DNA of 64,000 nucleotides from Armatimonadota bacterium (GCA_031459855.1 JAVKHP010000001.1:788059-852058); one strand, 5' to 3'. Shown: positions 43,576 through 53,356, counted from the stretch's first letter. Made by a program: numbers and translations. Notes: a model not told the origin generated them from the sequence alone.

Positions 43576-44391
43576 ATGCCTGTGACCGCACCCATCATCG
43601 AGGTTCGCGACGTTTACAAGGTCTTCGTGCCCCGCGGGGGACGCGAGCGGCGTGCGTTCGTCGCCCTGCGGGACGTGGCGCTGACGATCGAGGCCGGCCG
43701 GTTCGTCTCGTTCGTGGGCCCCTCGGGATGTGGCAAGAGTACCCTGCTCAACATGATCGCCGGCCTGGTACGCCCCACCGACGGGGAGGTGCGGTACCGG
43801 GGTGCGCCGGTGGACGGCGTCAACACCGACGTGGGCTACATCACCCAGGACGACAACCTGCTGCCCTGGCGGACGCTGCAAGAGAACGTGGAGCTGGCCC
43901 TGGAGTTCCGGGGCGTCCCGGCCCCCGAGCGCCGCCGGCGCGCGGCCCAGTACATCGCGCGAGTGGGCCTGGCGGGGTTCGAGCACCACTACCCCCACGA
44001 GCTCTCGGGCGGCATGCGCAAGCGGGCGGCGCTGATCCGCACGCTGATCTACGAGCCGTCGGTGGTGCTGATGGACGAGCCGTTCGGCCCCCTCGACGCC
44101 CAGACCCGGGTCATCATGCAGGACGAGCTGCTGCGGCTGTGGGAGGGATCGGGCAAGACCATCGTCTTCGTCACCCACGACCTGGTGGAGGCCATCGCGC
44201 TCTCCGACGAGATCGCGCTGTTCAGCCGCGCGCCGGGGACTATCAAGCGCGTCTACCGGGTGCCACTGCCGCGGCCCCGGGACGTCTTTCACATCCACGC
44301 CGCCCCGCACTTTCCGGCGTTCTACGACCAGCTGTGGCACGACCTGCGCGAGGAGATCGCAGACGTCGGACTGGAGGCGATGCCCACATGA
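43576..44391 (+). CDS. ABC importer ATPase, SsuB/TauB/NrtD type
   Basis: A 271-residue ATPase with Walker A GPSGCGKSTLL near residues 48-58, Q-loop ITQDDNLLPWRTL, signature LSGGMRKRAAL and Walker B VVLMDEPFGPLDAQTR. The family imports sulfonates, taurine, nitrate, thiamine precursors or aromatic acids. The ATG lies very close to the predicted transcription start, giving a short leader. ATGA overlap with the permease gene. Confidence 0.9.
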   Translation: MPVTAPIIEVRDVYKVFVPRGGRERRAFVALRDVALTIEAGRFVSFVGPSGCGKSTLLNMIAGLVRPTDGEVRYRGAPVDGVNTDVGYITQDDNLLPWRTLQENVELALEFRGVPAPERRRRAAQYIARVGLAGFEHHYPHELSGGMRKRAALIRTLIYEPSVVLMDEPFGPLDAQTRVIMQDELLRLWEGSGKTIVFVTHDLVEAIALSDEIALFSRAPGTIKRVYRVPLPRPRDVFHIHAAPHFPAFYDQLWHDLREEIADVGLEAMPT

Positions 44392-45257
44392 GCGCGGTGC
44401 ACACCGCGGCCCACCCGGCCGCCATGCGCGCCGAGGCACTACGCCAGCGGGTCGAGCGCGAGGAGATCCGCCGCCAGCGCCAGGAACAGCGGCGCACCAC
44501 CATCGGCCGCCTGCTGTTCGCTGGTGCGCTCCTGGGGGCCTGGGAGCTGGCCGCGGGCCGGCTGCTCGACGAGTTCTTCACCAGCCGCCCCAGCGCCATC
44601 GCCGCCGCCTTCTGGGGCATGCTGACCCGCGAGCAGCTGCTTTACCACCTGCAGTTCACCGTCGCCGAGGCCCTGGCCGGGTACGCCATCGGCGCCGCCG
44701 CCGGGCTGGCCTGCGGGTTCCTGCTGGCGCGCCTGGAGGCCGTCTACCGCATCGTCGAGCCCTTCGTCGTGGCGTTCTATGGCATTCCCCGCATCGCGCT
44801 GGCGCCGCTGTTCATCCTGTGGTTCGGCATCGGCATCGCCTCCAAGATCGCCGTGGCCGCCGTCATGGTCTTCTTCATCGTCTTCATCAACACCATCGCC
44901 GGCATCCGGGCGACGCCGCCGCAGTTCCTGCAGATCGCCCGGGTCATGGGCGCCTCCGAGTGGGACCTGATGCGCAAGGTGGTCTTCCCGGCCGCCACGC
45001 CGTTCATCATCGCGGCGCTGCAGATCACCGTGCCCCAGGCCATGATCGGCGCCATCGTGGGCGAGTTCATCTCCGCCAACCGCGGCGTCGGCCACCTGAT
45101 CAACCGGGCGGCCGGATTCCTCGATACGCCGGGGCTGTTCGCGGGGATCGTGGCGCTGCTGGTGATCGTGCTCCTCATGAACCAGGCCATCACGGCGCTG
45201 GGGAACCACCTGATGCGCTGGAATCCCAAGCACGGGACGACCCGGGAGCTGCCGTAG
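44388..45257 (+). CDS. ABC importer permease, SsuC/TauC type
   Basis: A 289-residue protein with a charged N-terminal helix (EALRQRVEREEIRRQRQEQRR) and six membrane helices. The EAA-type coupling loop is IRATPPQFLQIARVMGASEWDLMRKVVFPAATPFI near residues 170-205. It is paired with the upstream ATPase and the downstream binding protein. Confidence 0.9.
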   Translation: MSAVHTAAHPAAMRAEALRQRVEREEIRRQRQEQRRTTIGRLLFAGALLGAWELAAGRLLDEFFTSRPSAIAAAFWGMLTREQLLYHLQFTVAEALAGYAIGAAAGLACGFLLARLEAVYRIVEPFVVAFYGIPRIALAPLFILWFGIGIASKIAVAAVMVFFIVFINTIAGIRATPPQFLQIARVMGASEWDLMRKVVFPAATPFIIAALQITVPQAMIGAIVGEFISANRGVGHLINRAAGFLDTPGLFAGIVALLVIVLLMNQAITALGNHLMRWNPKHGTTRELP

Positions 45258-45281
45258 GCGGCCCCAGAAGGGGGGAGACGG

Positions 45282-46298
45282 ATGCACAGGACGACAGGGC
45301 GCTCCCTGGCGGTGGTTGCCGCAGTACTCCTCGCCGCTGCCAGCGTCCAGGCCCAGGCACCGCGGGTGAAGATCACCGAGGTGCACACCGGCACGCTGTT
45401 CATGGCCCCGGTCTACATCGCCGAGGCCGCGGGCTTCATGGCCGAGGAAGGCATCGACCTGGAGCTCATCGAGGTGGAGAGCGGCGCGCTCGGCATCGCG
45501 GCCCTGGTCGCGGGCCAGGCTCAGTTCTTCGACGCCGACCCGTTCCAGGCGGTCCAGCTGCGCCGTCAGGGCAAGCAGATCCTCTTCGTCTACAACCTGA
45601 CCAAGCGGGTGACGCTGGACCTGGTGATGCACCCCGAGGTGGCCCGCCAGCGCAACGTCACCCGGCAGACCCCGCTGGCCCAGCGGCTGGCGGCGCTGCG
45701 CGGGCTGCGGCTGGGCATCACGCGCCCCGGCGCGGCCACCGACGTCTACATGCGCTACTACCTCAAGCGCGCGGGACTGGATCCCGACCGCGACGCGCAG
45801 CTGCTGACCATCGGCGGCGGGGCGGGCCTGCTGGCCGCCCTGCGCACCCGCCAGATCGATGCCTTCCACCTGTCGGCGCCCACACCGTACGTCGCCGAGC
45901 GCGATGGGTTCGGCGTGGTCGTCATCAAGGCCTCGGCGGGCGACGTGCCCGAGCTCGACAACTTCCTCTACACGGGCGTGGCCGTCCACAACGTCTACGC
46001 CAACAGGAACGCCGACGTCGTGCGCCGGTGGGTGCGCGCGGTCACGAAGGCCAACCAGCTGATGCGCCGTGACCAGGCCGCCGCGGTCCAGCACCTGCGC
46101 AAGCACTTCCCGCGCACCGACCCGGCAGTGCTGGCCCTGGCGCTGCGGGAGATGCTGCCGGCGCTGTCCGAGGACGGTTCGATGAGCGAGCAGATGATGC
46201 AGAAGCACATCGACTTCATGTACGACACGGGCCAGATCACCTACAAGCCCTCGGCCCGGGAGGGACTGTTGTGGACGAACCGGTTCATCGGCAAGTGA
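45282..46298 (+). CDS. ABC substrate-binding protein, NMT1/TauA-like
   Basis: A 338-residue exported binding protein. Signal peptide residues 1-26 (ends VQAQA). VKITEVHTGTLFMAPVYIAEAAGFMAEEGIDLELIEVESGALGIAALVAGQAQF is the typical two-lobe NMT1-like start. The substrate is unknown; the neighbouring MmgE/PrpD and M29/NicX-like genes suggest an organic or heteroaromatic acid. GGGGGAG precedes the ATG. Confidence 0.88.
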   Translation: MHRTTGRSLAVVAAVLLAAASVQAQAPRVKITEVHTGTLFMAPVYIAEAAGFMAEEGIDLELIEVESGALGIAALVAGQAQFFDADPFQAVQLRRQGKQILFVYNLTKRVTLDLVMHPEVARQRNVTRQTPLAQRLAALRGLRLGITRPGAATDVYMRYYLKRAGLDPDRDAQLLTIGGGAGLLAALRTRQIDAFHLSAPTPYVAERDGFGVVVIKASAGDVPELDNFLYTGVAVHNVYANRNADVVRRWVRAVTKANQLMRRDQAAAVQHLRKHFPRTDPAVLALALREMLPALSEDGSMSEQMMQKHIDFMYDTGQITYKPSAREGLLWTNRFIGK

Positions 46299-46350
46299 CC
46301 TGCGGGCACCCCGGGCTGGCGCAGGAGGTCGGATAGCGGGAGGTCGGAGG

Positions 46351-47784
46351 GTGGACACGCAGCAGACCGCGCATCTGCCGCCTGCGGCGGCGGAGGCCGC
46401 CGCAGGCCTGACCGAAGACGTCGCCCGCTTCGTGGTCGAGACCACCGCGGTACCCGACGAGGTGCGCGCGCGGGCCACGCAGCACCTGGTGGACGGCGTG
46501 GCCGTCATGCTGGCCGGGGCCACCGAGGCCAGCGGTGCCCTGGTGCGCGCGCACCTCCGCGAGGTCGGCGGCCGCCCCCAGGCCCAGGTCCTGGGCGCGG
46601 CGTTGCGGGCGCCGCTGCAACTGGCGGCCTGGGCCAACGGGGTGGCCGGGCACGCCATGGACTACGACGACACGCAGCTCGCCACGGACCCCCGCAGCGT
46701 CTACGGTCTGCTGACCCACCCCACGGTGCCGACGCTGGCCGCTGCGCTGGCTGCGGCCGAAGAGCTCCGCGCGCCGGGTGGTGCGCTGCTGGACGCCTAT
46801 ACGATCGGCGTCGAGGTCGCCTGCCGCATCGCCGACGCCATCGACCCGCGCCACTACCGTGACGGGTTCCACTCCACGGCGACGATGGGCGTCTTTGGCG
46901 CCGCGGCCGCGGCCGCCCGGCTGTACCGGTGCGACCTCGACCAGACGCTGCGCGCCTTCGGCCTGGCCGCGTCCATGAGTGCGGGCCTGCGGGAGAACTT
47001 CGGCACGATGACCAAGCCGTTCCACGCCGGCCGGGCCGCCGAGTCGGGCCTGCTGGCCGTGCTGCTGGCGCGGCGCGGGTGGACGGCAGCCACCAACATC
47101 CTGGAGGCTCCGCGCGGTTTCTACCGGGCGGCGGCCGGCGGCTTCGACCCCGCCAAGATCCGGGGGAAGCTGGGGCGGCCGTACTTCTTCATGGCGCCCG
47201 GCATCTCCATCAAGCCCTACCCCTCGGGGTCGCTCTCGCACCCCGCCCAGGACGTCCTGCTGGACCTGGTGCGCACCCACGACGTGCGGCCCGAGCAGGT
47301 GGCCCGTATCGAGGTGGGGGTCAACTCCCACGTGCCCAACGCCCTGATCCATACCCGGCCCCGCACGGCCCTGGAGGGCAAGTTCAGCCTGCAGTTCCAG
47401 ATGGCCATCGGGGTGCTCGAGCGCGCCGCCGGCATCCGGCAGTTCACCGACGAGAAGGTGCGCGACCCACGGACCCGAGCACTGATGGAGCGCGTGGTCG
47501 TGCACGTGGACCCCGAGATCGACGCCCAGGGCTACAACGAGATGCGCATGACCGTGCGCATCACCCTGACCGACGGCCGGGTGCTCGCCGGGCGCGCCGA
47601 TGCCGCCCGGGGGCATCCGCGCAAACCGATGAGCCGCGCGGACTTGGAGGCCAAGTTCCTGGAGTGCGCGGAGCTGGTGATGCCACGCGCCCAGGCCGAC
47701 GCGCTCCTGGCGCGCCTGTGGGAGATCCGGACGGTGCCCGACGTCGCCGCCCTGGCGCCGTTGCTGGCGGGCACGGCCCCATGA
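46351..47784 (+). CDS. MmgE/PrpD-family protein
   Basis: A 477-residue protein with the family segments AAWANGVAGHAMDYDDTQ, HPTVPTLAAALAAAE, GRAAESGLLAVLLARRGWTAATNILEAPRGFY and KPYPSGSLSHPAQD. Characterised members are 2-methylcitrate dehydratase, cis-aconitate decarboxylase and iminodisuccinate epimerase; the substrate cannot be told here. GTG 46351 with GGAGG upstream. It sits between the ABC importer and a GntR regulator, so it likely acts on the imported acid. Confidence 0.85.
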   Translation: MDTQQTAHLPPAAAEAAAGLTEDVARFVVETTAVPDEVRARATQHLVDGVAVMLAGATEASGALVRAHLREVGGRPQAQVLGAALRAPLQLAAWANGVAGHAMDYDDTQLATDPRSVYGLLTHPTVPTLAAALAAAEELRAPGGALLDAYTIGVEVACRIADAIDPRHYRDGFHSTATMGVFGAAAAAARLYRCDLDQTLRAFGLAASMSAGLRENFGTMTKPFHAGRAAESGLLAVLLARRGWTAATNILEAPRGFYRAAAGGFDPAKIRGKLGRPYFFMAPGISIKPYPSGSLSHPAQDVLLDLVRTHDVRPEQVARIEVGVNSHVPNALIHTRPRTALEGKFSLQFQMAIGVLERAAGIRQFTDEKVRDPRTRALMERVVVHVDPEIDAQGYNEMRMTVRITLTDGRVLAGRADAARGHPRKPMSRADLEAKFLECAELVMPRAQADALLARLWEIRTVPDVAALAPLLAGTAP

Positions 47785-47881
47785 CCGCATCCCCTACGCC
47801 CGGCCGGGACGGGCCCGCGACCACGGCTCCGGTGGGCTGCGCGGTGGCGGCAGCGTTGCCGGAGGAGGTGAGGACGCCCCG

Positions 47882-48604
47882 GTGCGCGACCTGCTGGTAG
47901 TCGAGAACCTGCCCACGCGGGAGCTGGTGGCCCGCAAGCTGCGCGACGCGATCCTCTCGGGCCGCTTCCAGCCCGGCGAACGCCTGGTGGAACGCGAGCT
48001 GGTGGAGCGCATGGGCGTGAGCCGCACGCCGATCCGCGAAGCGCTGCGGATGCTGGAGCTCGAGGGGCTCGTCACCACCGTGCCCTACCGCGGGCCCGTG
48101 GTGACGCGCCCCACCCTCGATGACGCCCGCGCGCTCTACGAGGTCCGGGCGGCGCTGGAAGGTCTGGCGGTGGCGCTCTTCACGCGTCGGGCCGACGTCG
48201 CCGCCGTGGAACGGCTGCGCGGCCACGTGGCCGCGGCCGAGGAGGCCTGGGCGCGCGGGGACATCCCCGGGATCGTGGCCGCCAACAACGCCTTCCACGA
48301 CGAGCTCGCCGCCGGCTGCGGCAACGCGCTGCTGCAGGCGCTGCTGGCGAACCTGCGCGCCCGCATCGTGCTGCTCCGGGTCGAGTCGCTGTCCTACCCG
48401 GGCCGCCCCCCGCACACCATCGCCGAGCACAAGGCCATCGTGCGCCGCATCGCCCAGGGCGACGCGGCCGCCGCCAAGCGCCTGAACGAACGCCACATCA
48501 TGCACGCCTGGCGCGCCGCCCGGGCCCAGCTCCAGGCCCGCCCCGCGCCCGCCGACGCCGGACCGCGCGGTGCGGCCCCCGCGCCGTCGGAGGCGCGGCC
48601 ATGA
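47882..48604 (+). CDS. GntR-family regulator, FCD subfamily
   Basis: A 240-residue regulator: winged HTH (LPTRELVARKLRDAILSGRFQPGERLVERELVERMGVSRTPIREALRMLELEGLV) at residues 10-65 and an all-helical FCD ligand domain whose metal His candidates are in NNAFHDEL, EHKAIV and NERHIMHAW. The GTG start follows GGAGGTGAGG. It is the likely owner of the GTATAC-type operator at 43551-43567. ATGA overlap with the next gene. Confidence 0.9.
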   Translation: MRDLLVVENLPTRELVARKLRDAILSGRFQPGERLVERELVERMGVSRTPIREALRMLELEGLVTTVPYRGPVVTRPTLDDARALYEVRAALEGLAVALFTRRADVAAVERLRGHVAAAEEAWARGDIPGIVAANNAFHDELAAGCGNALLQALLANLRARIVLLRVESLSYPGRPPHTIAEHKAIVRRIAQGDAAAAKRLNERHIMHAWRAARAQLQARPAPADAGPRGAAPAPSEARP

Positions 48605-49578
48605 TCGCCCCCATGGCCCCCACGGCCCGGCGCATCATGGAGCAGGTGCTGGGTGTGCGGCCGGGCGAGCGGCTGGTCATCGTGACCGATTTCGAGCGCC
48701 CCCGCACCATCACCGACCTGCTGGCCGCTGCCGGCACGTTCTACGGCCTGGAAACCGTGGTGGTCACCATGCCCGCCCGCGAGATGGGCGGCGAAGAACC
48801 CCCGCCGGCGGTCGCCGCGGCGATGCGCACCGCCGACGTCATCATCGTCCAGACGTCGCACTCGATGACCCACACCAACGCCGAGCGCGAGGCGCTGCGC
48901 GCCGGGGCCCGCGTCTGCAACCTCCGCGAGGTGGACGAGGAGATGATGGTGCGGGGCGGGGTCACCGCCGACTACGAGCAGGTCGACCGCATCACCCGCC
49001 GCGGCGTGGCGCTGCTGGCGGAGGCTGCGCGGGCCCGCGTGACCACGCCAGAGGGCACCGACCTCACGCTGGACCTGACCGGCCGGCCGGCGTTCGGCCT
49101 GGCGGGCTTCGCGCGCCGGCCGGGAGAGTTCTCGGGACTGCCCGACGGCGAAGCTGCCATCGCCCCGCGGGAGGGCCGCACCGAAGGCGTGCTGGTCGAC
49201 CCCTACCTCATCGAGAAGATCGGCCCGGTGACCGAGCCGTTCCGGCTGGAGGTGCGCGCCGGGCAGATCGTGCGGGTGGACGGGGGCGCCCAGGCCGCCG
49301 CCCTGCACGCGATCCTCGAGCGCAAGGACCCCGGCGGTCGCAACTTCGCCGCCGAGCTGGCGCTGGGCACGAACCCGGCGTGTCGGGTGATTCCCAAGAG
49401 CCGCGAGATCAAGAAGCGCCTGGGGCAGGCGCACCTGGCGCTGGGCGACAACCTGAGCCTGGGCGGGGTCGTCGACAGCGCCATTCACCTGGACATCATC
49501 CTCCTCCAGCCCACGGTGACGCTCGACGACGAGGTGGTCATCGACCGCGGACGGCCGGTGTTCGCGGAAGGCCTGTAG
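48601..49578 (+). CDS. M29 aminopeptidase-like / NicX-like metal-dependent protein
   Basis: A 325-residue protein of the superfamily joining M29 aminopeptidases and 2,5-dihydroxypyridine 5,6-dioxygenase (NicX). The C-terminal metal region is seen in AAELALGTNPACRVI, EIKKRLGQAHLALGDNLSLGG and SAIHLDIILLQPTVTLDD (Glu/His/Asp ligands). N-terminal VRPGERLVIVTD and IIVQTSHSMTHT are typical. Peptidase or ring-cleaving function cannot be separated from sequence; the transporter-rich setting fits catabolism. Confidence 0.7.
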   Translation: MIAPMAPTARRIMEQVLGVRPGERLVIVTDFERPRTITDLLAAAGTFYGLETVVVTMPAREMGGEEPPPAVAAAMRTADVIIVQTSHSMTHTNAEREALRAGARVCNLREVDEEMMVRGGVTADYEQVDRITRRGVALLAEAARARVTTPEGTDLTLDLTGRPAFGLAGFARRPGEFSGLPDGEAAIAPREGRTEGVLVDPYLIEKIGPVTEPFRLEVRAGQIVRVDGGAQAAALHAILERKDPGGRNFAAELALGTNPACRVIPKSREIKKRLGQAHLALGDNLSLGGVVDSAIHLDIILLQPTVTLDDEVVIDRGRPVFAEGL

Positions 49579-49642
49579 CGCGCCGGGACCGCTCTCCCGG
49601 CGCGGCAGCGCACGGCAACAGCTCGGGAAGGAGGGGAGCGAC

Positions 49643-50608
49643 ATGCGGTACGGCGGCAGACTGGCGGCGGGCGTGGCGCTCGTCGCCATGGTGTGTGGTC
49701 TGGGCGTGGCGGCCCTGGCCCAGGGCACGTACCCCAGCAAGCCCATCACGTTGGTGACCCACTCCAGCGTGGGCGCGGGCGGGGACATCTTCCTGCGCAA
49801 CCTGGCCAAGCACCTGGAAGGCATCGTCCCGGTGCCGATCGTCGTCGAGAACCGCCGGGGTGGCGCGTCGGCCACGGCCGTGACCTACGTGGCCACCAGC
49901 CCTCCCGACGGGTACGTGCTGTACGGGTCCACCCCCACGATGCTCCAGACGCCGATGCTCACCCGCACCCAGCACACCTACCTCGACCTCCAACCGGTCG
50001 TCAACGTCTTCTTCGACCCGATGATCCTCTACGTGAAGGCCGATTCGCCGTGGAAGACGCTGCCCGACATCGTCAACGCGGCCAGGGCGAAGCCGGGGCA
50101 GATTCGCTTCGGCGCCGCCACCCCGGGGTCGGTCGAGCACATGATCGCCCACCAGATCCAGAAGGTCGCGAAGGTCTCGGTGCAGCCCGTGACGTTCGAA
50201 GGGGGCGGCGACTTGCTGCTGGCGGTGCTGGGCGGGCACGTGGACCTGGGCGTGGGCGAGTACGCCGAGGTCGCAGCGCAGGTCGAGGCCCGGCAGGTGC
50301 GGGTGGTGGCGTCGTTCACCAAGGACCGCCTTCCCCGCACCACCATCCCCACGGCCACCGAGCAGGGCGTGCCCATCGTCGTCACCAAGTTCCGCGGGCT
50401 GCTGGGGCCCAAGGGGATGGACCCCCAGGCGGTCGCCTACTGGGAGCGCGTGGTCAAGCAGGTGCTGGAGAAGCCCGCGTACAAGCAGTACTACGAGTCG
50501 GTCTACCTGCTGCCGGGCTACATGGACCACAAGCAGTACCGCGCCTACCTGGACATGATGAACCAGACCCTGCGCCGCTACCTCAAGGAGATCGGCGTCC
50601 TCAAGTAA
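49643..50608 (+). CDS. tctC: tripartite tricarboxylate transporter binding protein (TctC/Bug)
   Basis: A 321-residue periplasmic solute receptor with a signal peptide (residues 8-26, ends ALAQ). The Bug-family fold shows in YPSKPITLVTHSSVGAGGDIFLRNLAKHLE, IVVENRRGGASATAVTYVATSPPDGYVL and GHVDLGVGEYAEVAAQVEARQVRVVA. GGAGGGGAG precedes the ATG. It forms a complete TTT system with the next two genes. Confidence 0.9.
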   Translation: MRYGGRLAAGVALVAMVCGLGVAALAQGTYPSKPITLVTHSSVGAGGDIFLRNLAKHLEGIVPVPIVVENRRGGASATAVTYVATSPPDGYVLYGSTPTMLQTPMLTRTQHTYLDLQPVVNVFFDPMILYVKADSPWKTLPDIVNAARAKPGQIRFGAATPGSVEHMIAHQIQKVAKVSVQPVTFEGGGDLLLAVLGGHVDLGVGEYAEVAAQVEARQVRVVASFTKDRLPRTTIPTATEQGVPIVVTKFRGLLGPKGMDPQAVAYWERVVKQVLEKPAYKQYYESVYLLPGYMDHKQYRAYLDMMNQTLRRYLKEIGVLK

Positions 50609-50621
50609 CGCCGCTGCTTCG

Positions 50622-51074
50622 GTGCGCCGCGCGGACCTGCTCATCGGGCTCGGCCTGCTGGCCTTCGCCGGCGCCTACTACCGGGCGTCGCTCGACATCG
50701 CCCTGGGGTTCGCGTCCGACCGGCTGGGCCCGACGTTCTTCCCGCGGCTGCTGGCTGTCGCGCTGGCGGCGTGCGCGCTGGGCCTGGTGGCGCGGGCGGT
50801 GCGCGGCCGGTCCGACCCCGGCCCGCTGCCGCGGGCCCGCGCCGGCGCCCTGGCGCTGGTCGTGGGCCTGACGGTGGGGTACGGCCTGGCCCTGCGACCG
50901 CTGGGGTACCCGGTGGCCACGGCGCTCTTCCTGGCCGCGGTGATCCGGGTGTTGGGCCACCGCGACCTCCGCACGCTGGCCGGCGTCGCCGTGGGGGTCA
51001 CGGCCGCGCTCTACCTGGTCTTCGCGCGCGCCCTGCACGTGCTGGTCCCCATGGGCCCGCTGGGAGGCCGGTGA
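50622..51074 (+). CDS. tctB: TTT small membrane subunit (TctB)
   Basis: A 150-residue protein with four helices. It starts at GTG 50622, 13 bp after tctC, with the family-like start RADLLIGLGLLAFAGAYYRASLDIALG. The stop overlaps the tctA ATG. Sequence conservation in this family is low, so the call rests on size, topology and position. Confidence 0.85.
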   Translation: MRRADLLIGLGLLAFAGAYYRASLDIALGFASDRLGPTFFPRLLAVALAACALGLVARAVRGRSDPGPLPRARAGALALVVGLTVGYGLALRPLGYPVATALFLAAVIRVLGHRDLRTLAGVAVGVTAALYLVFARALHVLVPMGPLGGR

Positions 51075-52576
51075 TGCTCGACCGGTTCGTGCTGGGCGCG
51101 CAGCTGGCGTTCCAGCCGGTGGCCCTGCTCATGATGCTTTTCGGCGTCGCGTGGGGGATCGTGGGCGGCGCCCTGCCCGGGATCTCGGGGTCCATCGCCA
51201 TGGCCCTGCTGCTGCCGCTGACCTTCGGCATGAACCCTGCGGTGGCGCTCATGATGCTGGCGGGCGTCTACATCGGTGCCATGTACGGGGGCTCGATCAC
51301 CGCCATCCTGATCCGCACGCCCGGGACGCCGGGTGCGGCGGCCACGGTCATCGACGGGTACGAACTGCACAGGCGGGGCCTCTCGGGCAAGGCCCTGGGC
51401 GTCTCGCTGGTCACCGGGACCGTGGGCGGCCTCGCCAGCGTCGTCATCCTGGTGGCCTTCGCTGTGCCGCTGTCCAAAGTCGCCCTGGCGTTTGGCCCGC
51501 CCGAGTACTTCGCCCTGGGGGTCTTCGGCCTGGCCCTCATCAGCTCGTTCGTCGGGCGCGACCTGCTCAAGGGTGCCATCTCGGCGCTGCTGGGCCTCAT
51601 CGTCGCCACCGCCGGCACCGATCCGTTCTCGGGCACCCCGCGGTTCGTCTTCGGGGGCACCGACCTGCTCACCGGCGTGGAGGTCGCTGCGGGGATGATC
51701 GGCCTGTTCGCGGTCTCGGAGATCTTCTACCAGATCGCCGAGGGCGGCGCGTGGGAGACCATCAAGGGCAGGTTCACCACCGCCCTGCCGACCTGGGCCG
51801 AGCTGGTGCGCCTGCGGGTGGCCATGCTGGTGGGCATCGTCATGGGCACCATCGAAGGCCTGCTGCCGGGTGGCGGCGGTGCCATCGCCGCGTTCATCTC
51901 GTACAACGAGGCCAAGCGCTGGTCGAAGCACCCCGAGGAGTTCGGCCGTGGGTCGCTGGAAGGGGTCGCAGCGCCCGAGACCGCCAACAACGTGGTGACG
52001 GGCACGGCGCTCATCCCGCTGCTGACGTTCGGGATCCCCGGGTCCAACTCGGCGGCGATCATGCTGGCGGCCATGATGCTGCACGGGATCGCGCCCGGCC
52101 CGCAGCTGTTCGAACGCAGCCCCCAGCTCGTCTACGGGCTCTTCGTCGGGCTGGTGATCGCCAACCTCATGATGCTCGGGCTGGGTCTGCTGGCCCTGCG
52201 CCCCGCCATCGCGGTGGTGAACGTGCGGCCGCCGCTGCTGTTCGCGGCCATCCTGGCGCTGGTGCTGGTGGGTGCCTACTCCATCAGCAACCGCATGTTC
52301 GAGGTGTGGGTCGTGCTGCTCATGGGGCTGGTCGGCTACGGAATGCGTCGGTTCGGCTTCAACGTCCTGGCGATGGTGCTCGGCCTGGTGCTCGGGTTCC
52401 TGGTGGAAGTGAACCTGCGGCGCAGCCTGCTGATCTCGCTGGGCAACCCCTGGGTGTTCTTCACCCGCCCGATCTCGCTGGTGCTGCTGGTGTTCGCCCT
52501 GATCACGCTCCTGTGGCCCATCGTCCGCCGCGCCCGGGAGGGCCACACCGTGCGCCGCGCGGCGGCGACCGCCTAG
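51074..52576 (+). CDS. tctA: TTT large membrane subunit (TctA)
   Basis: A 500-residue protein with about twelve helices. Family signatures are intact: GIVGGALPGISGSIAMALLLPLTFGM near residues 30-55, MYGGSITAILIRTPGTPGAAATVIDGY near 75-100, and GLLPGGGGAIAAFISYNEAKRWSKHPEEFGRGSLEGVAAPETANNVVTGTALIPLLTFGIPGS near 255-320. It would import a carboxylate using TctC. Confidence 0.95.
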   Translation: MLDRFVLGAQLAFQPVALLMMLFGVAWGIVGGALPGISGSIAMALLLPLTFGMNPAVALMMLAGVYIGAMYGGSITAILIRTPGTPGAAATVIDGYELHRRGLSGKALGVSLVTGTVGGLASVVILVAFAVPLSKVALAFGPPEYFALGVFGLALISSFVGRDLLKGAISALLGLIVATAGTDPFSGTPRFVFGGTDLLTGVEVAAGMIGLFAVSEIFYQIAEGGAWETIKGRFTTALPTWAELVRLRVAMLVGIVMGTIEGLLPGGGGAIAAFISYNEAKRWSKHPEEFGRGSLEGVAAPETANNVVTGTALIPLLTFGIPGSNSAAIMLAAMMLHGIAPGPQLFERSPQLVYGLFVGLVIANLMMLGLGLLALRPAIAVVNVRPPLLFAAILALVLVGAYSISNRMFEVWVVLLMGLVGYGMRRFGFNVLAMVLGLVLGFLVEVNLRRSLLISLGNPWVFFTRPISLVLLVFALITLLWPIVRRAREGHTVRRAAATA

Positions 52577-52579
52577 TCC

Positions 52580-53356
52580 GTGGACCTGGGGTTGCGCGGG
52601 AGCGCCGTCCTGCTGGTGGGCGGCAGCCGGGGCATCGGGCGCGAGGTGGCGCGCCTGCTGGGCGCCGAGGGCGCGCGGGTGGCGCTGGTCGGCCGTGACG
52701 CGGCCGCGCTGGACGCGGCGGTCGGGGACACGGTCGGCGCCGGGGGCGAGGCCTACGCCGTCCCCGCCGACGTGACCGATGCGGCCCAGGCGACGCGCGC
52801 CGTGGCCGCGGCCGTGGCGTGGTTGGGCGCCATCGACGCCTACGTCCACGCCGCCGGACGAGGCGTGCGCGGGGCGTTCGTCGATCTCGACGACGCCGTC
52901 TGGCGCGACGCCTTCGACCTCAACGTCTTCGCCGTGGTGCGGATGGTACGGCTGGTCGTCCCCCACATGCGTCGCGGCGGGCGGATCGTGCTGCTGGGCG
53001 CTGCGTCGGGCAAGGCGCCCCACTTCCACCAGTCGCCCTCCAACGCGGCCAAGGCGGCGCTGGCCAACCTGACGGTCTCGCTGGCCGCGGAGCTCGCCCC
53101 GGACCTGGTGGTCAACTGCGTGGCCCCGGGGCGGATCCTCACCGAGCGGCGCCGCGCCCGCGCCGAGGCCGAGGCCGCACGGGAGGGCCTGACGCCACAG
53201 ACCTGGCTGCAGCGCGACGCGGCGCCGGTGCCCCTCGGCCGCCACGGCACGCCGCGCGAGGTGGCCGGCGTCGTCGTCTTCTTCGCCTCGCCCTGGGCCT
53301 CGTACACCACGGGCCAGATCATCATCGTCGACGGAGGCCTGGTGCGCGCGCTGTGA
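52580..53356 (+). CDS. short-chain dehydrogenase/reductase lacking the catalytic Tyr
   Basis: A 258-residue Rossmann protein. Cofactor motif VGGSRGIGREVA at residues 13-24, VTD/DVT region near 66 and AAGRGVRGAF near 93. The expected YxxxK reads S-N-A-A-K (SPSNAAKAALANL), so the usual catalytic Tyr is Ser. The C-terminus IIIVDGGLVRAL is standard. Function is uncertain: it may use another proton donor or be non-catalytic. GTG start 3 bp after tctA; GTGA overlap with the transporter gene. Confidence 0.8.
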   Translation: MDLGLRGSAVLLVGGSRGIGREVARLLGAEGARVALVGRDAAALDAAVGDTVGAGGEAYAVPADVTDAAQATRAVAAAVAWLGAIDAYVHAAGRGVRGAFVDLDDAVWRDAFDLNVFAVVRMVRLVVPHMRRGGRIVLLGAASGKAPHFHQSPSNAAKAALANLTVSLAAELAPDLVVNCVAPGRILTERRRARAEAEAAREGLTPQTWLQRDAAPVPLGRHGTPREVAGVVVFFASPWASYTTGQIIIVDGGLVRAL

